64,000 nucleotides of DNA from JAFLCL01 sp964502175 (GTDB taxonomy: Bacteria > Myxococcota_A > Polyangia > Polyangiales > Sandaracinaceae). How positions within the stretch are numbered: position 1 is the stretch's first letter; each line of letters opens with the position of its first letter. Where the stretch lies: NCBI GenBank assembly GCA_964502175.1, contig CAZCVE010000028.1:52200-116199 (forward strand), written 5' to 3'. Positions 57,218 to 64,000 of this stretch are shown here, piece by piece. Position numbers and translations under genes: made by a program. Under the pieces are notes generated by a model. It had not been told where the DNA came from, searched no databases, and saw only the letters and a program-made list of their open reading frames with translations.

Positions 57218-60200
57218 GTGCCCGTTCGTGCGTTCCTCGGCGCGCTCAAGCTCGAACAGTACGTGCCGCTGTTCGAGGCGAACGACATCGACGCGGAGCT
57301 GCTCGGCACGCTGACGGATGCGGACCTCGCCACGCTCGGCGTCGCGTCGCTCGGTCACCGCAAGCGCATCCTCGCGGCGATCACGGCGCGCCACACGGAC
57401 CCCAGCGCGACGCTCACGGCACCGCGCGCAGCGATCGAAGCGCCCTCCTCCGGCGCGACGCCGCACGAAGCGGTCGCCGAGGGGCACGTGCTCCACGGCG
57501 AGCTCGGTCGTGCGCTGGCCGCGCGCGGCTACGAGCTGCGCGATCGTGTCGGTCAGGGCGGCATGGGCGAGGTCTTCCTCGCGCGGCAGGCGTCGGTCGG
57601 TCGCGACGTGGCGGTGAAGGTGCTGCGCGCGCGATCGGGCCCGGACGATCGTGCGCGCTTCACGCGCGAGGCACGCGCGATCGCCGCGCTGCGACATCCG
57701 CACGTCGTCCACCTCTACGACTACGTGCTCGCCGAGGACGGCGGCGCGTGCATCGTGATGGAGCACGTGTCCGGCGGCTCGCTCGCCGAGCTCTTCGCGC
57801 GCGAGCGTCGGTTGTCGCTCGCCCGCGTGATCCCGATCGTCGTGCAGATCTGCGACGCGCTCGCCGAGGCGCACGGCAAGGGCATCGTGCACCGCGATCT
57901 CAAGCCCGCGAACGTGCTGCTCACGCGCGTCGAGGGCTACGGCGACTTTGCGAAGGTCCTCGACTTCGGCATCGCGCACTGGCGCGGCGAGAGCGCCGAT
58001 GGCGAGGACCGGCTCACGCAGACCGGCATGATCTACGGCACGCCGCGCTACCTCAGCCCCGAGCAGATCCTCGGCACGAGCATCGGGCCGCGCAGCGATC
58101 TCTACGCGCTCGGCGTCGTGCTCTTCGAGGCGCTCGCGGGCGAGACGCCGTTCGGCGGGCACATGGACGCCGCGCTGCTCTTCAAGCACCTGAAGGAAGC
58201 GCCGCCGCCGCTGCCGCCGGACGTGAGCCGACCGCCGGCGCTCGACGACCTGCTCTCGCGCTTGCTGGCGAAGTCGCCCTCGCTCCGGCCTGCGTCGGCG
58301 GGCGCGCTGCGCAAGGAGCTGCTCGCGCTCCTGCCGATGCGCGCGGGGTCGGTCGTGCCGCCTTCGGCGACTCCGTCAGGCGCCGTGGCGGAGCGGCGTC
58401 GCGTCGTGGTGATCGACGTCTCGTTCGTCGAGCGCGCGCGCCTCGCGAGCGCGCCCGACGCCGCGCACACGATCGCGCGCCGCTGCCAGACGGTGATCGA
58501 CGCGGTCGTGCGTCGTCACGCGGGCACCGTCACCACGCGCAGCGCCACCGGCGCACAGATCGTGTTCGGCGCGCCCGTCGCCCGCGCCGACGATCTCTCC
58601 CGCGCGCTCGAGGTCGCGCTCGCGCTGCCCGTCGCGCTCGCGGCCGTCGATCCCGATCTCGTCGAGGTGCGCGTCGGCGTGGCCGAGGGCGCCGCGGTGT
58701 CGGGCGCGCTGCGCGAGGGGGCGGACGGCGGGCTCTTCGTGTCGGGTCTGCCCGTCGGCGAGGCAGAAGATCTTCGCAAGCTCGCGAGCCCGAGCGAGGT
58801 CCGCGTGTCGCGCGGTGTGGCGCGCAACACGCCGCACGGGATCGCGTTCGTGCTCTCCAGCGATGGCGGGTCCGCGATCGCGTCGCGCGTCGAGCACACG
58901 ACCGCGCGCGAGCAGCCCTTCGTCGGTCGCGAGCAGGAACAGGCGCAGCTCGATGGAGTGCTCGATCGCGCGCAGGCCGAGGGGCAAGGCGCCACGATCG
59001 TGATCGCCGGCGAGGCGGGCATGGGCAAGACGCGCCTCACCGATCGCCTGCTCGCGCGAGGCCGCGAGCGCGCGATGCGCGTGGCGCGCACCACGATCGC
59101 AGAGGCCGACTTCGCGGGCGAGGACGAGGTCTTCTCGCGCCTCCTCAAGAGCCTGCTCGCGCTGCCCGAGGGCGCGAGCGATCTGCGATCGGCGGTCGAG
59201 CAGCGCCTCGGCCCGGACGTGCTGTCGGACGACGAGTGGCTCGCGCTGCTGCACGCGCTGGGCGTTCCGCTCTCGCTCGATCAGGGCCGACATCGCGACG
59301 CGATGGACCCTGCCGCGAGGCTCGCCAGCTTCCACGGCATGCTCGGCTCGGTGCTCGCGCACGAGGCGCGGCGACAGCCGCTCGTCGTCGTCATCGAGGA
59401 CCTGCACTGGGCCGATGCGTCGGCGCTCGCGACGATCGAGGTGCTCGTCGGCCTCACGCTCGCGAGCCCCGTGGTGCTCGTGCTCACCACGCGCGTCGAA
59501 GAAGAAGACCGCTGGCGGCACGTGCTCGTCGGCCACGAGCCCACGCGCCTCGAGCTCGCGCCGCTCGACGCCGCGAGCGCGCGCACGCTGGCGTCTCTGC
59601 TGGGCGTCGACGAGGGCGAGCGCCGAGCCACGCTGGTCGATCGCGCAGGCGGGCACCCGCTGCTCCTGACGGAGCTCGTGCGCAGCGCGGGCGTCGAGGA
59701 CGACACGCCCATCCCGACCTCCGTGCAGGGGCTCGTGCACGCGCGCGTCGATCGCCTGCCGAGTGCGGATCGCGCCGCGATCGCCGCCGCGTCCGTGCTG
59801 GGCGCGCGTCTTCGCGCGAGCGACCTCGCGGCCATGATCGACGACGCCTCGTACGAGCCCACCGCGCTCGAGGAGCACCGCCTCCTGCGTCGCGAGCGAG
59901 ACGGCGGCCTCGCGTTCGTGCACGCGCTCGTGCGCGACGCGGTGTACGGCTCGCTCGTCGAGGAGCGACGACGCTCGCTCCACGCGCGCGCAGCCGAGGT
60001 GCTCGTGGGCTCAGCGGGGCCCGTGGCGCTCCACCTCGATCGCGCGGGATCACCGCTCGCCGCGCAGGCCTACGTGGACGCCGCCTCCGCCGACGTCGCG
60101 CGACACGCGCTGGTCGCGGCGCGCAGGCACCTCGATCGCGCAGGAGAGGTCGCGCGCGACGACGTGGATCGCCTCGCGATCGCGGGCGCCTCGGGCAACG

Positions 60201-61381
60201 TCGAGCTCGCGCTCGGCGACGTCACGCGCGCGCTCGGGCGCTTCGACGATCTGCGTCGCCTCGCGAGCGCGAGCGCGGACGTGTTCCGCGCGGAGATCGG
60301 TCGCGCCTCGGCGCTCCGCACCGCCAACCGCTGGGACGACGCGCTCGCGGCGCTCGATCGCGCGCGCGAGGTCGCCGAGCCCGGCGGCGCCGCCGAGGCC
60401 CGCATCCACCAGCTCCGCGGCGGCATCGAGTTCGCGCGTGGTCGACCCGACGCATCGCGCGAGGCACACGAGCGCGCGCTCGAGCTCGCCACGCGCGCCG
60501 CGGCCACGGAGCTGCGCGCGGAGGCGCTGAGCGGCCTCGCCGACGCACACTACGGCGCGGGACGTCTCGTCAGCGCGGCGGCCACGTGGGCGAGCTGCAT
60601 CGCGACGGCGCGCGCGGAGGGACTGCTCGCGGTGGAGGCCGTGAACCTCCCGATGCTCGCGATCATGCGCGTCTTCCTCGACGAAGCGGAGGACGCACGC
60701 GCGCTCGCGTCCGAGGCGATCATCCTCGCGAAGTCGCTGTCGCGCACGCGCGCGGAGGCGATCGCGCGCGGCGCGTCGGCGCTCGCGGCGAACGTGACGG
60801 GGCACTTCGACGAGGCGCTCGTGCACGCGCTCCGCGGCCGCGAGCTCACGCACCGCCTGCGTCACGCGGCGTTCGAGGAGACCGTGCTCTTCTACGAGGC
60901 GCAGGCGCACATCGGCCTCGGCCAGCGCGAGGACGCGCGCGACGCGATCGAGACCGCGCTCGCGCTCGCGCGCACGCACGGCATGCAGTTCATCGGCGCC
61001 GCGCTGCTCGCCACCCACGCGCGCCTGACCGACGACGCGAGCGCGCGCGCGAGCTCCCTCACGGAAGGCGAGGCGCTGCTCGCGGGTCCGACGCTGTCGT
61101 TCAACCGCTTCTGGTTCTGGGAGAACACGATCGAGACGGGCCTCGAGCGCGGTGAGCTCGAGCTCGCCTCGCGCGCCGCGGACGAGATCGTGCGCACCGC
61201 CGAGCCGCTCGCGCGCGCCGAGACCCTCGCGGGCCGCGCCCACGCGCTGCTCGCGGAGCGGCGAGGCGGAGACGCTCGCGCTGCGCTCGTGTCCGTGCGC
61301 GCGCGCTGCGAGGCAGCCTCGCTCGCGCCGCTCCTGCCTGCGATCGACGAAGCGCTCGACCGGCTCAGCGACCGATCGTGA
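57218..61381 (+). CDS. SAM-Ser/Thr kinase-degenerate cyclase-ATPase-TPR signalling protein
   Basis: 1387 residues from a GTG at 57218. Residues 1-57 are a SAM domain (RAFLGALKLEQYVPLFEAND...LGVASLGHRKRILAAI). Residues 105-375 are an intact kinase (VGQGGMGEVF, K134, HRDLKPAN with D227, DFG at 249, GTPRYLSPEQ). Residues 393-535 are a class III cyclase-like domain that has lost the metal site (ATGAQIVFGAPVA where IGDAVMAVFGAPVA is usual). From 567 there is an AAA/NB-ARC-like ATPase (Walker A GEAGMGKT 598-605, Walker B VVVIEDLHWAD), then TPRs to the end. It resembles TOMM-type kinase/cyclase fusions with a SAM module added. It overlaps the opposite gene by 17 bp. Confidence 0.9.
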   Translation: MPVRAFLGALKLEQYVPLFEANDIDAELLGTLTDADLATLGVASLGHRKRILAAITARHTDPSATLTAPRAAIEAPSSGATPHEAVAEGHVLHGELGRALAARGYELRDRVGQGGMGEVFLARQASVGRDVAVKVLRARSGPDDRARFTREARAIAALRHPHVVHLYDYVLAEDGGACIVMEHVSGGSLAELFARERRLSLARVIPIVVQICDALAEAHGKGIVHRDLKPANVLLTRVEGYGDFAKVLDFGIAHWRGESADGEDRLTQTGMIYGTPRYLSPEQILGTSIGPRSDLYALGVVLFEALAGETPFGGHMDAALLFKHLKEAPPPLPPDVSRPPALDDLLSRLLAKSPSLRPASAGALRKELLALLPMRAGSVVPPSATPSGAVAERRRVVVIDVSFVERARLASAPDAAHTIARRCQTVIDAVVRRHAGTVTTRSATGAQIVFGAPVARADDLSRALEVALALPVALAAVDPDLVEVRVGVAEGAAVSGALREGADGGLFVSGLPVGEAEDLRKLASPSEVRVSRGVARNTPHGIAFVLSSDGGSAIASRVEHTTAREQPFVGREQEQAQLDGVLDRAQAEGQGATIVIAGEAGMGKTRLTDRLLARGRERAMRVARTTIAEADFAGEDEVFSRLLKSLLALPEGASDLRSAVEQRLGPDVLSDDEWLALLHALGVPLSLDQGRHRDAMDPAARLASFHGMLGSVLAHEARRQPLVVVIEDLHWADASALATIEVLVGLTLASPVVLVLTTRVEEEDRWRHVLVGHEPTRLELAPLDAASARTLASLLGVDEGERRATLVDRAGGHPLLLTELVRSAGVEDDTPIPTSVQGLVHARVDRLPSADRAAIAAASVLGARLRASDLAAMIDDASYEPTALEEHRLLRRERDGGLAFVHALVRDAVYGSLVEERRRSLHARAAEVLVGSAGPVALHLDRAGSPLAAQAYVDAASADVARHALVAARRHLDRAGEVARDDVDRLAIAGASGNVELALGDVTRALGRFDDLRRLASASADVFRAEIGRASALRTANRWDDALAALDRAREVAEPGGAAEARIHQLRGGIEFARGRPDASREAHERALELATRAAATELRAEALSGLADAHYGAGRLVSAAATWASCIATARAEGLLAVEAVNLPMLAIMRVFLDEAEDARALASEAIILAKSLSRTRAEAIARGASALAANVTGHFDEALVHALRGRELTHRLRHAAFEETVLFYEAQAHIGLGQREDARDAIETALALARTHGMQFIGAALLATHARLTDDASARASSLTEGEALLAGPTLSFNRFWFWENTIETGLERGELELASRAADEIVRTAEPLARAETLAGRAHALLAERRGGDARAALVSVRARCEAASLAPLLPAIDEALDRLSDRS

Positions 61382-62045
61382 CGAAGGTCGCGCCCGCGAG
61401 CGCCTTCTCGAGCGCGACGAAGGCGACGTTCGCCTCTTGCCAGCTCGCCCGCGACTCGACGCGTCCGAGCCACGCGGCGACGTTCGGGTACGCGTCGAAG
61501 CGCGCGCCGATCACGCGCGGCAGCGACGCGATCGAGGCGCCGAGCAGGTCCGCGATCGTGATCGCGTCGCCCGCGATCCACTCACGACCGGCGAGCAGGT
61601 GACGATCGAGGAGCGCGAGATCGTCCTCGCACTTCTTCTTGCCCCACTCGGCCGTCGCGCGCGTGAGCTCGGGCGTCGCGCGCGCGTGGTGCGGCAGCAC
61701 CTGCGGATAGACGAGCTCGTGCGCGACGTGCGCCTCGAAGCCCGTGTTGAACCAGTCCATGCGCTCGTTCACGCGCGCCCGCGCCTTCGCGTCGGTCGGA
61801 TAGAGCGGCGAGCCCGCGACGTCGGCGAGGTACTTGAGGATCGCGGAGCTCTCGCTGAGCACGAGGCCCTCGTGCTCGATGACGGGCAGCGCGCCTGCGG
61901 GGTTGAGCGCGAGGAACGCAGGCGACTTGTGCTCGCCGGTGTTCATGTCGACGGGCTTGCTCGTCCAGCCGAGGCCGGACTCCGCCAGGAACGCGACGAC
62001 GGGGCGGCAGTGAGTGGAGAGCGCGGTGTGGTGCAGGACGATCAT
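61365..62045 (-). CDS. Glutathione S-transferase-like protein
   Basis: 226 residues from the ATG at 62045, preceded by AGGAGG. The thioredoxin-like N-domain (IVLHHTALSTHCRPVVAFLAESGLGWTSKPVDM, NPAGALPVIEHEGLVLSESSAILKYLA) has the cis-Pro and ES motif for glutathione. The helical C-domain reads EWIAGDAITIADLLGASIASLPRVIG. The catalytic Ser/Tyr is probably the Ser in TALSTHCRP. It converges on, and overlaps by 17 bp, the end of the large kinase gene. Confidence 0.9.
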   Translation of the reverse strand: MIVLHHTALSTHCRPVVAFLAESGLGWTSKPVDMNTGEHKSPAFLALNPAGALPVIEHEGLVLSESSAILKYLADVAGSPLYPTDAKARARVNERMDWFNTGFEAHVAHELVYPQVLPHHARATPELTRATAEWGKKKCEDDLALLDRHLLAGREWIAGDAITIADLLGASIASLPRVIGARFDAYPNVAAWLGRVESRASWQEANVAFVALEKALAGATFVTIGR

Positions 62046-62176
62046 CGTTGCCTCCTGCGCACGATGGTATCGGAGCAGGAGGCGACGCATGCGATCGCAA
62101 CGAAACGCCCACGTTCTAGGCGCGAAGACGGCTTCGTGGGTGGACGCATGAGACGCCGTCGCTACGCTCGCGCCGC

Positions 62177-63478
62177 GTGAGCTCCCCGACCTCCCTCGCG
62201 CCCGCCGCGGCCACCACCGAGACCGACGCGGTCGAGCGCGTGCCCGCCGATCACTTCGGTGGCCCCTTCGGGGCGGCGTCGCTGATCTTCCTCGTCCCGC
62301 TGATCACGTTCTACCTGTGGTCGGCCGTCGCACAGCACGACGGACAGCTCTGGCTGCCCGGCTCGCTCGCCGAGGTGGGCGCGATGTTCCCGATGCCGAC
62401 CGCGCGCGCTGCGTTGATCTTCGGCGTGTGGATCGCGCTCCAGGTGGTGCTCCAGATCGTGCTGCCGGGGAAGGTCGCCCTTGGCGCGCCTCTGCCGCGC
62501 GGCGGCGAGCGCCTCTCGTACCGGATGAACGGTCTCTTCGCGTTCGTCGTGTCGATCGCGCTGATCGTGATCGGCCTCGTCACTGGATGGGTGCGCGCGT
62601 CGGTGGTGATCGAGGAGCTCGGCCCGCTGCTCACGCTCGCGACGCTCGCGGCCTTCGCCCAGTCGGCGTGGCTCTACGTGTGGGGCCGTCAGCGCGGCAA
62701 GCTCGAGCGCTCGAGCGGCAACGTGCCTTACGACTTCTTCATGGGCACCGTGCTCAACCCGCGCTTCGGCCTGTTCGATCTGAAGTTCTTCTTCGAGTCG
62801 CACATCGGCATGGGCAGCTGGGGCGCGCTCGCGGTGCTCATCCCCGCGGCCGAGCTCGAGACCACGGGCACGCTCTCGGTCTCGATGGTCGTCGTGAGCG
62901 CGTGTCAGCTGCTCTACATCGTCGACTTCTTCGTGTTCGAGTCGAACCTGCTCTCGATGCTCGACATCATCTACGAGAACTACGGCTTCATGCTCGCGCA
63001 CGCGTTCCTCGCGTGGATGCCGTTCAACTTCACGCTGCAGCAGCAGTACCTGATCGGTCATCCGTCGAGCCTGCCGACGTGGGCGTTCGCGATCCTCGTG
63101 GTGCTGAACCTCGCGGGCTACGTGATCTTCCGCGACGCGAACCTGCAGAAGCAGCGCTTCCGCAAGGACCCGACGAAGAACGTGTGGGGGCAGCCGCCGA
63201 AGGTGCTGAAGACCAAGCGCGGCACCGCGCTCTTGCTCTCGGGCTGGTGGGGCCTCGCGCGCCACACGAACTACCTCGGCGACCTGATGATGGCCTCGGC
63301 GTGGTGCCTCGCGTGCGGCTTCGGCAGCGTCGTGCCGTACTTCTACATCCTCTACTTCGCGCCCCTCTTGCTCGATCGAGAGCGGCGCGATCACAAGCTC
63401 TGCAAGGACAAGTACGGCGCGGACTGGGACGAGTACTGCAAGCTCGTGCCCTACCGCATCGTGCCGTGGATCTACTGA
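62177..63478 (+). CDS. Sterol reductase of the ERG4/ERG24 (DHCR7/LBR) family
   Basis: 433 residues, eight to ten membrane helices, NADPH-dependent reductase. The C-terminal hallmark is complete: LLSGWWGLARHTNYLGDLMMASAWCL, then RRDHKLCKDKYGADWDEYCKLVPYRIVPWIY, which closes the NADPH pocket in ERG24, DHCR7 and LBR. It probably reduces a C=C bond in a sterol ring or side chain (C-14, C-24 or delta-7; not decidable). Bacterial sterol synthesis is known in some myxobacteria and methanotrophs. No other sterol genes are in the window. It lies 4 bp before an exonuclease gene. Confidence 0.92.
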   Translation: MSSPTSLAPAAATTETDAVERVPADHFGGPFGAASLIFLVPLITFYLWSAVAQHDGQLWLPGSLAEVGAMFPMPTARAALIFGVWIALQVVLQIVLPGKVALGAPLPRGGERLSYRMNGLFAFVVSIALIVIGLVTGWVRASVVIEELGPLLTLATLAAFAQSAWLYVWGRQRGKLERSSGNVPYDFFMGTVLNPRFGLFDLKFFFESHIGMGSWGALAVLIPAAELETTGTLSVSMVVVSACQLLYIVDFFVFESNLLSMLDIIYENYGFMLAHAFLAWMPFNFTLQQQYLIGHPSSLPTWAFAILVVLNLAGYVIFRDANLQKQRFRKDPTKNVWGQPPKVLKTKRGTALLLSGWWGLARHTNYLGDLMMASAWCLACGFGSVVPYFYILYFAPLLLDRERRDHKLCKDKYGADWDEYCKLVPYRIVPWIY

Positions 63479-63481
63479 GCC

Positions 63482-64000
63482 ATGCCCACCGACAGCCCCC
63501 TCCACTTCGTGAACGTGATCGATCTCGAATGCACCTGCTGGGCGCGCGAGGAGCCGCAGGGCGTGCAGGAGGTGATCGAGATCGGCATCACCGTGCTCGA
63601 CGTGCGCACGCGCGCGATCGTCTCGACCGAGTCGATCCTCGTCCTGCCGACCACGAGCGACATCTCGCCCTCCTGCACGTCGCTGACGACGCTCACGCCC
63701 GACGAGGTGTCCGCCACCGGCATCTCGTTCCGCGACGCGCTCACGCGCCTGAAGAAGACCTACGAGAGCAAGGACCGAGTCTTCGCGAGCTGGGGCGACT
63801 TCGACCGCAAGCACTTCGAGAGGCAGTGCGAGCGCGAGCAGCTCGGCTACCCGTTCGGACCGCGTCACCTCAACGTGAAGAACCTCTTCGCCCTCCAGCG
63901 CGCGCTGGTACTGCTGCCCGGAACTTCGTTCCGGGTTCTTCTAGTACGTCGGTCCGGCAGTTCGGTCCGGGCGGAACAGCGAACCCGGATCGAACTTCCG
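63482..64000 (+). CDS. DEDDh 3'-5' exonuclease (ERI1/KapD-like), interrupted at the window edge
   Basis: The ATG at 63482 begins MPTDSPLHFVNVIDLECTCW, the exonuclease I motif of the DEDDh ERI1/KapD group (DLExTxW). Later come TLTPDEVSATG, FASWGDFDRKHFERQC (motif II) and HLNVKNLFALQRAL. After about 63908 the expected continuation (family GLxxEGxHHRGxDDAxN) is missing: the frame enters repeat-rich sequence with unlike codons (CTA, GTA, CTT) and remains open to the end. The gene is either disrupted or extended; the rest is outside the window. Confidence 0.8.
   Translation, partial: MPTDSPLHFVNVIDLECTCWAREEPQGVQEVIEIGITVLDVRTRAIVSTESILVLPTTSDISPSCTSLTTLTPDEVSATGISFRDALTRLKKTYESKDRVFASWGDFDRKHFERQCEREQLGYPFGPRHLNVKNLFALQRALVLLPGTSFRVLLVRRSGSSVRAEQRTRIELP
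63917..63971. repeat. Hairpin and triple degenerate repeat at the exonuclease break
   Basis: CCCGGAAC (63917-63924) and GTTCCGGG (63928-63935) form a perfect stem with a 3-nt loop. Three related 13-mers follow: ACTTCGTTCCGGG (63923-63935), ACGTCGGTCCGGC (63946-63958) and AGTTCGGTCCGGG (63959-63971). Inverted relatives (CGGAACAGCGAAC, GAACTTCCG) run to the window end. This may be the edge of an inserted element or a REP-like repeat. Confidence 0.55.

Noticed and set aside
57025..61155. A 1376-residue open frame overlapping the SAM-kinase gene in another frame
   Set aside because: Arg/Ala-rich out-of-frame shadow; all kinase, ATPase and SAM motifs lie in the other frame.

Overview
The window is high-GC DNA (about 70 percent by eye, strong G/C third-position bias) from a bacterium that is most likely a myxobacterium (Myxococcota, probably the Polyangiales/Sandaracinus side). 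Support for this: many Cys-rich surface lipoproteins with DUF4215/MopE-like motifs, a MYXO-CTERM-like sorting tail, an AgmX/PglI-type C-terminal domain, large Ser/Thr-kinase fusions, and a sterol reductase, which among bacteria is found mainly in sterol-making lineages such as some myxobacteria. The genus is inference. Genes are densely packed, often with 4-base ATGA/GTGA overlaps, and no stretch over 300 bp lacks a gene.

Layout. 1-4.7 kb: htpG (partial), polA with a dead proofreading domain, a small lipoprotein and a DUF4405 membrane protein. 4.8-7.8 kb: a tightly coupled cluster of Cys-rich lipoprotein, four-helix membrane protein, pseudokinase fused to a winged helix, and an atypical response regulator; it reads as an undescribed envelope-to-DNA signalling unit. 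8-10.9 kb: ftsZ and ftsA. 11-13.2 kb: Cys-repeat lipoprotein and a small membrane protein. 13.2-16.4 kb: an intact tRNA-Ser(UGA) and a 3.05-kb decayed integrative element bounded by a 60-bp repeat of the tRNA 3' end. Its only integrase remnant is a tyrosine-recombinase tail fused to membrane helices. 16.4-24.7 kb: trmO, a secreted protein, a phosphoesterase coupled to an arrestin-fold protein, a GH92 mannosidase and a secreted trypsin-like protease. 24.7-30.3 kb: lipoproteins, a NosL-like protein, a MYXO-CTERM-type protein, an ATP-grasp enzyme and an FGE-like lipoprotein. 30.3-33.7 kb: glgA flanked by two toxin-antitoxin-like pairs. 33.7-40.4 kb: pentaheme cytochrome, alpha/beta hydrolase, lipoproteins, and a second Cys-repeat lipoprotein paralogous to the one at 11-12.8 kb.

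40.5-44.7 kb: an EtfD-like membrane Fe-S oxidoreductase behind a perfect 14-bp palindrome, then a two-gene Septu (PtuA/PtuB) anti-phage module. 44.7-52.7 kb: ankyrin, AgmX-like and PilZ-like genes, a Coq4-like gene divergent from a TetR regulator with a palindromic operator candidate, a cupin-GNAT fusion, and a broken gene. 52.7-57 kb: DUF2141 protein, an ECF sigma / anti-sigma-like / outer-membrane operon, and an acyltransferase. 57.2-64 kb: a 1387-residue SAM-kinase-dead cyclase-ATPase-TPR protein, a glutathione transferase, a sterol reductase, and a DEDDh exonuclease gene that appears to be interrupted by repeat-rich sequence at the window edge.
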